Assembly: GCA_036768485.1 (NCBI GenBank)
Contig: JAVLUZ010000339.1
Coordinates: 969,001 to 1,033,000 of the forward strand
Length of the DNA stretch: 64,000 nt
Direction of reading: 5' to 3'
Origin: Mermis nigrescens
Lineage: Eukaryota; Nematoda; Enoplea; Mermithida; Mermithidae
The number at the start of each line of letters is the position of its first letter. The first letter of the stretch is position 1. Positions 21,583 through 32,749 of the stretch are shown in pieces. Under the pieces are notes generated by a model. The model did not search any database. It was not told the origin of the DNA and saw nothing but the letters and a program-made list of their open reading frames with translations. Position numbers and translations under genes: made by a program.

Positions 21583-22058
21583 CACACATCCACAATGGGA
21601 GGGGTATCTTCCTACCTGGACAATTGTAAGGCATACCCCCTCAGGCCATTTCGGGCCACAACCATAGGTGGGCAGCACCGAAATTCTGGGGGTGCATTCC
21701 CCCCGAACCCCCTCGCCCACTTGTGGCCACAACCGTTTGCTTGAAGCATGAAAAAGCGTCAAATGACCTCTAACTGTAATTTCAAGTATATATAGTTATT
21801 TTTTAAGCAAGAGACTGTTCAATTCATTCATCCGGACATTTTTCTTTTATTGTTTTATATAAATTTGCTGTTGGGGGTAGTTCAATTGTTCTTGTTGTTA
21901 TTATTGTCATCAAATATAACCACAAATATTCATGAAAAATCGAATACGACTGATTAATTACGAAAATTTGACATTAATTAGGTAATTAATCACTCATTTT
22001 CTTCCTTCCCCCAGGAAACTCGCCTATCCCCTCCCAGAGCCTTTGACCGTGTGCATGT
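21583..22058 (-). mobile_element. N6-family element, reverse
   Basis: The right end TTGACCGTGTGCATG (to ~22058) and left CACACATCCACAATGGGAGG match N6 ends in reverse. Contains the GTAATTAATCACTC block. A 63-bp N1 derivative is inserted at 21663-21725. Confidence 0.62.
21663..21725 (+). mobile_element. 63-bp minimal N1 derivative
   Basis: Starts CATAGGTGGGCAGCACC and ends CTCGCCCACTTGTG, with nearly all of the interior deleted. Flanked by a perfect duplication GCCACAAC (21655-21662, 21726-21733). Confidence 0.9.
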
Positions 22059-22339
22059 AAGGTTGTTCGTATTTCCTGAATGGCTTTGACTAACCTGACT
22101 ATTTCGAGCATTGTTGCACTCCGGTATGTATATATGGTTTCAGCTTGTGTGTTACTTTTAAGGTAAAAACTGATGGTGTTCTTCGATATGTATCTGACGT
22201 TATTTGTTAGCCTATTTGCTTACTGCTCGTATTTTACGGTAGAGAATAAACTTACGCCGAATGCTGTAGTGATTTTTAGCTATTGAAGGCCCATCATCTG
22301 AGTGCAGATAATGCGTTACATTAGTTTAGTCGTTGTGAG

Positions 22340-22572
22340 CACACATGGGCGTGGGGGGGTCTGGACCCCCCCAGAAACCAAAAGACCCCCCCAGAAATCA
22401 ATTTTTGAAAATTTTTTTCGTTTTTTTCGCAATTTTTTGATGCCAATGGATAGTGCTTGATGAGAAACGTCGAAAAATGGTGTTTTTATCGCCATATCAC
22501 CATTTTTAGTGCCATTTTTTGACCTTCAAAAAATCTTGGACCCCCCCAGAATTTTTTTGCTGCCCATGTATG
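22340..22572 (-). mobile_element. N1-family MITE, intact, perfect duplication
   Basis: Starts CACACATGGGCGTGGGGG and ends GCTGCCCATGTATG, an 11-base inverted end CAYACATGGGC. Flanked by exact GTTGTGAG (22332-22339, 22573-22580). 233 bp; the best reference copy for N1. Confidence 0.95.
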
Positions 22573-22580
22573 GTTGTGAG

Positions 22581-22801
22581 CATAGATGCGCAGCATGGCC
22601 GATCCGGGTGGTCAAAAATAGAACTTTTTTGTGCCAAAATGACCTCAAAAACTTGTATAAGCGCTACAATAGCGTAAAAGCTATACACAGTTTCTGGTCA
22701 GTTTAAAATACTTTTGATGGGAGTATTCAATTTTTATCCATTTGTGGCCTTGACTTTGCCTCGTTTTCACCAGGAAACTTTTCCATTCTGGGGGTCTAGA
22801 G
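22581..22801 (+). repeat. N9-family repeat between two N1 elements
   Basis: Starts CATAGATGCGCAGCATGGCC and ends CCATTCTGGGGGTCTAGAG. It carries TGACCTCAAAAAC and TCTGGTCAGTTTAAAATAC as in other N9 copies. Both neighbouring N1 elements inserted at its edges. Confidence 0.6.
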
Positions 22802-23225
22802 CATAGGTGGGCAGCACCAAAATTCTGTGGGGGTGCAAGATTTTTCAAAGGTAAAAAATAGTGCTATGGCGAAAAAGCACCATTTTATCAACGTTTCTCA
22901 TCGAGCACTATCCATTGGCATCAAAAAATTGCGAAGAAAAACAAAATAAACTAAATTGGGGGGGGGGCTATTTTGGTTTCTGGGGGTGCATACCATAGGT
23001 ATGCGGCTCCAAAGTTCTGGGGGGTTGCAAGATTTTTTCAAAGGTCAAAAAATGGCCCTAAAAATGGTGGTACAGCGAAAAAACACCATTTTTCAACGTT
23101 TCTCATCGAGCACTATCCATTGGCATCAAAAAATTGCGAAAAATTCCAAAAATTGAATTTTGGGGGGGGGGGGGTATTTTGGTTTCTCGGGGGAGGGGGT
23201 GCATACTACACCACGCCCACGTGTG
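22802..23225 (+). mobile_element. N1-family tandem dimer, second example
   Basis: Two head-to-tail monomers (22802-22993, 22994-23225). Only the outer borders carry the perfect duplication GTCTAGAG (22794-22801, 23226-23233). The two monomers differ from each other by substitutions and indels. Confidence 0.9.
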
Positions 23226-23289
23226 GTCTAGAGCCTCAGATTCCCGTCGTGCATGTTCGGTCTTGAGTATGGCTTGAAGACTCAAACGA

Positions 23290-25400
23290 AGTTTATTATT
23301 GAAAATAGATGTTGCCGAAATCAGGAATGAATGAATCGATATAAATTGGAAAATTATTGAATACCTGAATAAACATTGAATACAATTATGTAAAAAATTA
23401 TTAAATAAATTGATCTTCTACGTTCGCATGATGACCAGGGGTGAATCGTGGCTTGCGCATTATGATCAGCTGAGTTCTACATGCAAACGTGTCAACATTT
23501 GTCAAACAAAAATCGCGTGAAACTATTTTTTACCTATTGTTCTTTTCGCTCTGATTTTTGATTTTCGCCAATTTGAGTTCCTATGTACCTATATACTTGA
23601 AGTAGCGGTTCAAGATTCCTTGCATACTCTACGGACAATCTGTAATAAATGAACTTTGACGATACATATAATACATACGAGTGCGAACTTAAATAGCGTG
23701 TTTGATTACGTTGCTGTGATTATGAATATAAGAATTTTCCCGTTCTCCTGAGAATCAGACGCCATGACATGAAACGATGTGCATCGAATAGAACAGCCAA
23801 AAATTTGAAGTCGGTTTTTGCTCGTGCTGCCCCTTCCAGTTTCAATAACAACTCGGCTTTACAACAATGCATAAATCTATTGTGAGCTCTTTCTAAGTCG
23901 AATTTCATGCGTATTGCACGTTTCTGTCAGGATAACTGAAAGTTTGAAGTTTGGCAATGGTGCTTCAAGTTCATCACGTGACGTTGGCGCTAGCTCCAAC
24001 CAACCAGACGAGTATATACGCATAAATACGAACAGATCTTATTTAAAACTGTCTTTCTCGCACGTGCTTTTTTGTGTACATATTGTCATTGAGAAAAGGC
24101 TTAGGTCATTTGTCCTTATCTGTTTTGCACAATAAGTCAAGTGTCAGCAAATCACTATTCATTACATCCCATTTGTCTTAAACAGCAAGTAGCACGGATG
24201 TTGATTCGTGTTTTTTTCGGTGCGAATGCTGATCAATCCCTGTCGCCTGTCTCTTTCTGCCGGCTGGTAATATTCTGGGTTTAACTTTTTATTTGACAGT
24301 CATGCAATACTTTTCCGCATAGTTGAGTTATCTTTGTTTGGACAAATTAAGGCTCGAGCGACTTTTTTTGCTTAAAAATCGCGCAGAGTCGGCCCAATGG
24401 AATATATGTGCGTAGAGGGGCTTACGCATGATTTTTTCGGGGAGGGCGGTGGGGTGCATACCCTCACGCTCGGGTGTAATGGTCGCCGCCCTGCGTACGA
24501 CCACGTGTATAATATATATCATACTACAACTTAATCCATGCATTTCTTTTCCGGTTGTACCTGTTGACACCAAGACTAATGCATATTTCTAAGCCTCAGC
24601 ATAAACCAAATTAATCATAGAAATTTCCTCACTTCTCGTACTCTCGAAAGCCGGAACCAGCAAGGTCTATTCTATTTTGTGTTTAAATTAAGAGCAACCC
24701 TAGAATTATTTCTACACTAAAAGTCAAATACATTACAATTTTAATTCAAAGAGATGTTCACTTTGAAAAATCAAAATAGGTATGTCGTTCACAGATATAA
24801 TATATAGTCAAAAAATTGAAAAATCGAAAAATTAATTATAGGCTCCCTGAATCTAATTGCGCAATTAGCCATTGCTTTGTGTCACATTTTCAATTTCCGT
24901 ATCGCGCGCTAAGTACGATATTTGTAAGTTCTTATTTAAAGCTTGCATGCACACCTATCTGTTAGTCATAAAAAGCCAGTTGGTTTCTGCTTAACTACAT
25001 TTGCCCATCGTTTATAAAACGCTCTGAATCGGAGAAAATAGGCAAGTTTTTTATTGTGAAGCATTTTGGGAATCGCATGACATTTTGGTTTTCGACTCGT
25101 ACCTTCGTTATTTTAGTTGGGAATTTACTATAAAAATGCCACAGACGTCTCTTTGTGCCGTTATTCGGCTGGTATTATTCGTTAAATTGCTTGGTTCCGG
25201 ATTAAATTTAGCATCATAGCATGCAGTTTATTAAACGGAAGTTGTATACAAGATGGTAATAGGCTTCAAAGCAATTCTGAAGATTGAACCGTTGCCGATA
25301 TGAAATTTTCATTCGACATTTTCTTATATAAGTCATGTATGCTGAACATTGATTTTTTAACAGATGTAAAAGAAGTGATTGAATTTTAATGTAACTATCC
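23290..25400. other. Unassigned intergenic region
   Basis: No exon, RNA gene or complete element recognised. A fragment of an N1 end (GGGTGCATACCCTCACGCTC) lies near 24450-24475. Short open frames at 23720-23908 and 23914-24135 have no recognisable motif. Confidence 0.4.
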
Positions 25401-25414
25401 TCTAGACCCTAAAT

Positions 25415-25765
25415 GCATTGCATGGGAATTCTGGAGGGTGAAACCAAAATTGCTTTCTAAAATGCCTTTTTGAGTTAAAAATGACAGATGCGTGTCAAAA
25501 ACGTCATTTTATGGTTATCTGACGATGCGCTCTATGCCAAGACGATAAAAACGTAAAATTTTCAAGAAAAATTCATTGAACTTCAGCAAACTTTCGTCAA
25601 AAATGGCTGAAAAAATTTCACTTTTAAGATAAGATCGCTAAACTTTAATCATAATGTTTTATACAATTTTTTCAAGGATCGCAAATTCCGGGGGCAAGAT
25701 ATATTTTGGGAGGAATGGAAATATTTCTGTTGGGGCGAGCGAACCCCCTCCCACGTTCGAGTATA
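25415..25765 (+). repeat. N3-family copy, diverged
   Basis: GGGAATTCTGGAGGGTG, then GATGCGTGTCAAAAACGTC and the ATCTGACGATGCGCTCTA block, ending GAACCCCCTCCCACG. The order matches the reference copy at 16942-17333. Confidence 0.6.
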
Positions 25766-26274
25766 TTCTAGAATCAGAACAAGTTTTGATGGCAGAGAAA
25801 TTGATGACTAGAAAAATAGCTTGGGTACTGATCTGGGTTTTTTAAGCGGTTAGCTTTTTAACGCTTAGATCTCTATATGGTTTGAGCTTCCAGGCGTTAA
25901 AGCCCTTCAGTTTTAATAATGCTAGCGCCTTGTTGTCCGATGAGGGTTTACAAAAATCAGGCAATGATAACATTTTCGGGCATCTTTTGCGTTTGCTTTG
26001 CGATTTTTATTTGATCTTTTGAGGCCAGCTGTCTTATTCATTCAAAGGTAAATAGTGTAAAATCCCTCTTTGCCTTATTTCATTTGGGCACTAACAGTGG
26101 CGGATCTATAATTTTCCTCAGGGGTAGCATGATTTACAGCTCGATTTGCTGTAATTGCAGCATTCGACGCTGAACGTCGAAAACATTAAAAAGCTGTGAT
26201 TGCAAATGGAATAAATCTATGCTGAAGTAGTTGTTTTTGCACTTGAAATTGTGCTAAATATAGTCCACATGCAT

Positions 26275-27235
26275 GCACGGAATGAGGAATCTGGGGTGGA
26301 ATTATGAAGTTCCCTTTTTGGGACCAGAAATGGTAGGTACGCGTCAAAAACGTCGTTTTTAAGCGTTTCTGACGATGCTCTATTGGCTAACATTTTCTAA
26401 AGTTTTTTCGCCTTCGTCTAGTTTTTGTTTTTTTTGTCATGTGCAGCATTACCCCGAAAATACCAAAGCAGGGGCACATTGACTAGATTTTCTTTTTTCG
26501 CGTCTTTGTTTTTATTTCCTTTTGGTTGTTGTTTGTTGCGTTTGAGAGGCAGTCTAGCCGCCTAGACTGGTTGCCACTAGGTTGCAGTGACAGCCAGAGG
26601 ATTAAAGGCACGAAACTGTAGCAACCTAGTTCCTCTCTGATGACCTCGCCTGTGTATATGATTTTTCATGTTTTTTGTGTATTTTTTCTGTATATACTCC
26701 TGCTTACTTTTCTCGTTTCACTTAGACTCTTGCGCCTTGTAAAACCCGTTAATTTCTCATAATATAATTTTATATACTTTTTTATGTACATGTGTACTAT
26801 TTCTCGCGTCTTTTTGTTTCTTTTATACTAACAGCATGCCTCATTTATTTACCTTTTATTTATTTATTTATTTTCAATTTTTTTTCGCTTATCTCCTTTT
26901 TTCATTTTCTTAATCATATTGATAACTTTCTATTATTTCTAGAGCATAAAAACATAAGAAAATTCCGGAGAAAAAAGTCAGAATAAATTGAACAAAATAT
27001 AATCAAAACATGAGTATAATGGCGCGAAGCGCCAAAAATTTGGCACTTTTGAGGAAATAGATAGCTAGAAACGCTTTCAAAAACCATCTTTTCTACAAAT
27101 TTTCAGAAAATTTTTGGAACTTTCAAGAGATCGCCAATTCTGGGGAAGGGGTGGAAAAATTTTTTTGCGGGGGATGACAATTTTTCTGAGGGGGCGAAAC
27201 CCCTCTCCCAACCCTTCCCCCAAGACCATGTATGG
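26275..27235 (+). mobile_element. N3-family copy split by a ~550-bp insert
   Basis: 26275-26383 carries the N3 start (GGTACGCGTCAAAAACGTCG). 26936-27235 carries the N3 end (TCTAGAGC, the GGCGCGAAGCGCC hairpin near 27020, and CAAGACCATGTATGG). The insert at ~26384-26935 is unrelated and unclassified. Confidence 0.65.
26384..26935. other. Unclassified insert inside an N3 copy
   Basis: It contains a GC-richer stem-forming patch (AGTCTAGCCGCCTAGACT near 26552, and two CTAGGTTGC-like blocks) followed by T-rich simple sequence. No target duplication or family recognised. Confidence 0.4.
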
Positions 27236-27489
27236 TCCGTGAAGAAAAAATGGCTTGATAGGTCGCCAAGAAAGTAAATAAATTTCATTAATAGGTTATC
27301 CGGCGCGAAGCGCGAAAAAATTCGAGAAATTGTGATCACTAATGGCCAAAAATCATTGCAAATTACATATCCATTGTCTATCTCGCCAAATATCTTTGGC
27401 CTATGTGTGTGGCGGCCGCCCCTTCCCCGTTTCCCCTTGAATCTGCCTGGGCACTAATACTGTTTAACAAACGCGAGCTTATTTTCATG

Positions 27490-27815
27490 ATAGCATTTGC
27501 ATCGACCCTTAAGGAAGGGACCCAAGATACTCGTATGTTGGATGAAAGCCCCGGAAATTATGTTGGGAGTGACAGTAGAAACCGCATTTTTCGGCGTTTT
27601 TCGCCATGCTTATGTCCATTAAGATCATGAAATTCAAATTTTTTCAAAAATTTCTCCTCTCTCGATGGGCTGTGAATAGTGTCTTTCTTTGGTCGCGCTA
27701 GAAGCAAAATAATAGAAAATACTTGACGGAAATTTGAAGCTTTTTTTAACAAATAGTTGCGATTTTTCCAGCTTTCCGTGTATTATCTTACATTTCAAAC
27801 AAATTTTCGGTTGAA
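27490..27815 (+). repeat. Dispersed repeat N8, copy 1
   Basis: Shares with 28805-29115, in direct orientation, the blocks AAACCGCATTTTTC, TCCATTAAGATCATGAAATTC, TGGTCGCGCTAGA and CCGTGTATTATCTTACAT. Class unknown. Confidence 0.65.
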
Positions 27816-27849
27816 AGGGGACGGCCGCCTCTCAAAAACGACCTTGTCT

Positions 27850-28800
27850 TTGGCCATCCAGGATATGTAAAATTGGATATGTGCCTTCGATATAAGAAGA
27901 CTGCCTCGGGCTTTGAACAGTGTTTGCTTGTTTTGGAGCTGACGATATGTCGTTTTAGATTTGCAAGTCTTGTTTTCGAATCCGTTTAGTGATTCGCTAG
28001 AGCAGCTGCCGTCATTTTTTTATACGCTGATCAATTTTGTAAAGGCAAGCGGGTCCCTTTTGTGTGCATCGTACGCTGTTTATAAATAGATCTCTTACTG
28101 CCTGCATCTGCGTGAGATATAAATATTTGTTGTTTCAGAATTTTACCATAAACAAGTTTTCCTTATTTATAATTAATTATATTGATTACCGTGTAGAATG
28201 TGGAATGTTTACTTTATAGTGCGTTTATTACGCGTTTTCTGCACGTTAGACTGAAATGTAAAGCTAATACTGTATCTAAAAAACGAAAACGAAGCAGATA
28301 TAGTCAGGACGTATACATTGTTCGCATTATTATTATTAAACTGAATTGGTTGGAATTCGGCTGTGTCAATTCAGAATCATTCTCACGTTCTCTAATTTTT
28401 CATGTTTTATTCTGCTGTCTTTATAGACGGAAAATTAATTGTACATATTTCACTCAATGGAGGTTGAGTTTTCCTTTTATTTTTTCTACATGGTCTTCCC
28501 AGGCTCTCCGTATCGGCAGATGGGAGTCACAGGATGCTAAAATTTTTTTCGCATTGGTTTTGATACTCGATATTCAATACAAAACGAGAATTTCTCGTAC
28601 TTCATCTTCTTTCAAGAAGTGGTGATGTTTTGTTAAGCATCAAATTAGACGGTCTAGGTTGATCGATTACTCTAAGTGACCGACTCTTCTGGGTTGCCGA
28701 GAATATCGAGAGACCTGTGGCTGAATTATTGTGAGGGGCAGAAAACGCACTATATGTTGGTTTCTTTTTTAAAGTTGTTTTAGGTACATAATGACAGTAC
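27850..28800. other. Unassigned region between N8 copies
   Basis: No element or exon recognised. A 141-codon open frame at 28200-28625 has no recognisable motif and uneven composition, and is not called a gene. Confidence 0.35.
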
Positions 28801-28804
28801 TGGC

Positions 28805-29115
28805 CAGGCCTGTACCCAGAATTCAGCCAAGGGGGCGGACCAAAGATAGGCTTGTCATGGAAAATTCATCGATATAGCTCGCAAAAACCGCACTTTTCTA
28901 CGTTTTTCAACATGCTCTGTCCATTAAAATCATGAAATTCGAATTCTTTTCGGAAAATTTTTTCTCACTTAAAATGCTATGAAAAGTGTCATTTTTTGGT
29001 CGCGCTTAGAGCCAAAATTACGGAAAATACTTCACATCCAGCGCGAAGCGCCAAAAGACAAAGACATGCGATTTTTCCATCTTTCCGTGCATTATCTTAC
29101 CTCTCAAAAACCTTG
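28805..29115 (+). repeat. Dispersed repeat N8, copy 2
   Basis: A direct copy of 27490-27815 with the hairpin GCGCGAAGCGCC near 29041, which copy 1 lacks. It starts with GGCCTGTACCCAGAATTCAG. Confidence 0.65.
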
Positions 29116-29702
29116 GAAAACATACTTTTATATGAGATAAAAATTGAATATACCATCGTGTAGAAAATTTAATTTTACGTTTATTGGTGTGAATTTCGTT
29201 AAAAAAGATCGAACACTTCTCGTTTTATTGCACAAAAAATGAACGAACTCAAAAAATATGGTTATGCCGCATAATTAATTTCACCACTATTGGCATACCT
29301 TACCTATCTTAATTGTTCTAGCATGGAACTAAACAAATTTCTATCAAATTATAGGTCAGACAATGCGGTAACTATCTAAGTTTTTGAGTTTAGTTTTTAT
29401 TTGGAACTGCCCTTGACCGGCTTCCTTGTGCATCAGTGTCTTGCCTCTGTTCTTCAGAATTAAACCCAGATCCTCTGTACAGTTCAGGTCGGGATTGTTA
29501 CAGGCCACAAATCGTTGTCCCAGAACCGAATAGTCTCGTGTTTCAAATAATTGTTTAAGTCAGAACTCATTTAAGCAGGTAAGCATTGAATACACGTTGT
29601 CGAAATTTATTTTAAAAACATTTACAAAGCTTGCGCCACACATAAACATTAGAAAGACATTAGTGATCGCAGAATTGAATTTTCTGCAAGATGATATTTC
29701 TA

Positions 29703-30760
29703 CCAGCAAAGAAAAATGCTCCGATGGAACAAAAAAGATGAATATACTTGGAATTGTGGATTATTGTAACCAAAAAGGGTCCAAAATCAAGGAAAAATAA
29801 GGAGCCCTTCCTGATCACTCCCTGTTGAATCGCTATGTCGTAGAACCCTAGCGGGTAAAGGGCTAAATGTACTAACGCAAAAAATATAACAGAAAGAATA
29901 GGTTAATACAATTAATGCGGACCAACGCCGCCTCATCACGTCTTATTGCCTAGCCCAAACTAACCCGAAAACGAGACGACGCTCGAAAAAACAATAAATA
30001 TCGTGCAATCAATTCACTTAGCAATTCAGTTGGACCAAAAGCGACGCTTGATTTTTCGCGTCCATAATTTTGACCAAAATGATAGTTAAACAAGATAATT
30101 TGCATGTAATACCTACCAGAAACGTAATATAAACGCTGCGTGTACATAAATAGGAAATTAGCATAAAAATGCAAGATTAGAAGAATAAATAAGAATCTTG
30201 TTAATTATTTTCATTAATTTCTTTTCTCCTTACATTATTAAGGATATAAAAGGAGGGGACCAGGAGAAAGCTACCTAAAGTCGCAAAATCTGCTAAAAAT
30301 CACACTTCCTCTTAGCAACGCAAAAAATCGAAGTATATTCTGCGGCCTCTAAACAAGTGTCATTTTTGAATAATTTTCAAAGTTTCAGATAAGAGTGTAT
30401 AAACGAAATCTATAATGTATACTTTTTTACATTGCTGGCAAGTAGCAACATTGACTAGCTTCGTATCCTGATTGATAGAAAACTAAGTGGTATTGTATAT
30501 AAAGTTGTTTTATTTTGTTATGAGCATTATAGCAAGCAAAGCAGGGGCCGATTGATTAGTGCACACAATCGTTACGAGCATGCTGTACAGCCGCAGAATA
30601 TACTTCGATTTTTTGCGTTGATTGGAGAAAATGCGATTTTTAGCAGATTTTGCGACTTTAGGTAGCTTTTTCCTAGTCCCCTCTTTTTATATCCTTAATT
30701 ATCCACAATCCCAAGTATATTCATCTTTTTTGTTCCATAGGAGCATTTTTCTTTGCTAGT
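29703..30760. mobile_element. Foldback element capping the left inverted arm
   Basis: Long inverted ends: 29703-29765 (CAGCAAAGAAAAATGCTCCG, ACTTGGAATTGTGGATTA) and 30240-30300 (AAAGGAGGGGACCAGGAG, GTCGCAAAATCTGC) reappear reversed at 30600-30760. The left end region contains ~470 extra bases (29771-30238) compared with the copy at 52798-53554. Confidence 0.8.
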
Positions 30761-32745
30761 ACCCTACTTTTAATTAGCGTGATTTGAGTACATCAGTCAG
30801 TAAACACATACAGTAACATGTCGCAATAATGACAGTGGTTCAAGAACGCGAAAAGCAATATTGTTCTTAACATCAGCATTATTTTTTTTTAAACAAGACA
30901 ACGTTACATTATCTAAACAAATCAAAGTTTTTCAGCATAAACTTTACGCAAATATTAAGTGCAAGGACGCTCAGATTTGGAAGTAAAATAAATTTGTAGT
31001 ATAAGCTACTTATTAAAAACAAATGAATAGTGCAAACTTTACACAACTACTAGGTGTAGAGAAAAGTGACAGTCAGATTCCCAATTCTGATTTTACGTAG
31101 AACATTTTGAAAAAAATTAAGCTTCCGCAAGGCTCTAGAACTAAAGTTAATATGCAGTGTAAACTTAATACAACCACAGAGTGTAAAGAAGATTTTAGTC
31201 GGATTCGTAATTCTAATATTACTCTGATATTACGATTAAGATTTATGAAAAAATTGAGTCTCCACAATAGCCCGAGAACAAATAAACATCACTTGTAAAG
31301 TACTGTACACCACTGTTGAGTGTAAGCAAACGCGCTCAACTGGCGTCTCACATTTGATTCCTGGTACATTTTTTGACTTTAGAAAAAATCAAGCTTCTGC
31401 AAGGCTGTAGAACTAAAGTTAATATGCAGTGTAAACTTCACACAAACTTAGAGTGTAAAGAAAATTTTAGTCGGATTCGTAATTCTGATATTACGATCAA
31501 CATTTATGAAAAAATTAAGTCTGTTCAATGGCCCGAGGACAAATAAAAATCAGATGTAAACCACTTTACACCACTGTTGAGTGCAAACAAACTGGCGTAT
31601 CACATTTGGTTTCTGGTTTATTCTTAGGCTTGAGATTATGTCCAGACTCATAACCCAGAACTTGGCAGAAAAAAACAAGACAGAAACACGTTTAACTCCC
31701 CAATTTTTTTGACTTTACACCTCCTGAAAAAGCTAAATATTGATGTAAACAAACGCAATTCGCTTTGACGCGTACCCCTTAGAAAGTACTTTATTTTTAT
31801 TCTATTCGACCTCGCCCGACTTCTGAATAGAGAAAATGGCGAACTAAAAATGGACAAACACGTATTTTCCACCGTCCACCACATTGTAAACTTAAAAAAT
31901 CTGAACCTAACGCCCCATTGAGTGTAAATAAATTCGCTTCGGGTCAGTTTATAGCCCTTTGATTGTAGTACGTTTGTATGTGCCAAACTTATGTTCAGCA
32001 AAATATTTGATATGATTTACCAATCAAAATACGAAAAACAACCTCAGATTTCGAACTTTTCACCTTCATAAACAACGCAATATTTCGTTTTTTGAACGCG
32101 GCTTGCTTCGACGTGTAGCCCTTAGAAGTTACTTTATTTCTATTTTATTCATTTCATCCCAACTCATAACCGAAAAAACTGGCAGAGAAATCTTGGACAA
32201 AATCTGTTTTTTTTCACTCATTCACTAGAGTGTAAAGTTTAAACCCCTGGTACTAACAGCGTATTGATTGTAGAAAAGTTTGGTGATAAGCACAAAATAG
32301 CCCTTGATCCGTAGTACATTTTTGTCTGAAAAAATTTCTGAAAACTCATAACCCTGAGTTGTTGGCAGACATGAACAAGTCGAAAACTCGACCAAAATGT
32401 GTCTTTTCACCCCAAGGTTTTCGCACTCTTTACACTCCGATTCGAGAACTAAGGCGAAATTCAAAAAACAATCTGCAGAATTCCTTTCTCTACAAATATA
32501 TGCTATTAAATTGTTTGAAAAGTCAATACTGAGTTGTCCACAAGCCCGGTAAAAAAACCCCAACATTCGCTGTATATATGTTATAACGTTACGCCAAAAC
32601 TTTACACCTTCTTTACGCAGTCAGTTTTGAGTGTAAAGAAGAACAAAAAAGACGAGCAGCGAATTTTTTATTATCTTCCTTTTAAAAAAACCGCACCTCC
32701 CAGATCACGTTGGGTATCCAAGTATATTAAAGGTACGCGCTACCT
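30761..32745 (+). repeat. Left arm of a large inverted repeat
   Basis: About 2 kb that reads, in reverse complement, as 49715-52797. Matching blocks run along the whole arm: TTAATTAGCGTGATTT near the outer end, AGTTTACAC / GTGTAAAG units in the middle, and AAACCGCACCT...GGTACGCGCTA at the inner end. It contains about two tandem units of ~270 bp (near 31116 and 31388). The 51-kb arm holds ~500 bp absent here. Confidence 0.8.
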
Positions 32746-32749
32746 ATGA

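Noticed and set aside
28200..28625. 141-residue open frame
   Set aside because: No recognised motif, no splice partner and no codon-like GC pattern. Length alone is not enough in AT-rich DNA.
31648..32566. - strand open frames of 113-117 residues
   Set aside because: They lie in the inverted-arm repeat. The matching right-arm sequence does not keep the frames open and there is no motif.
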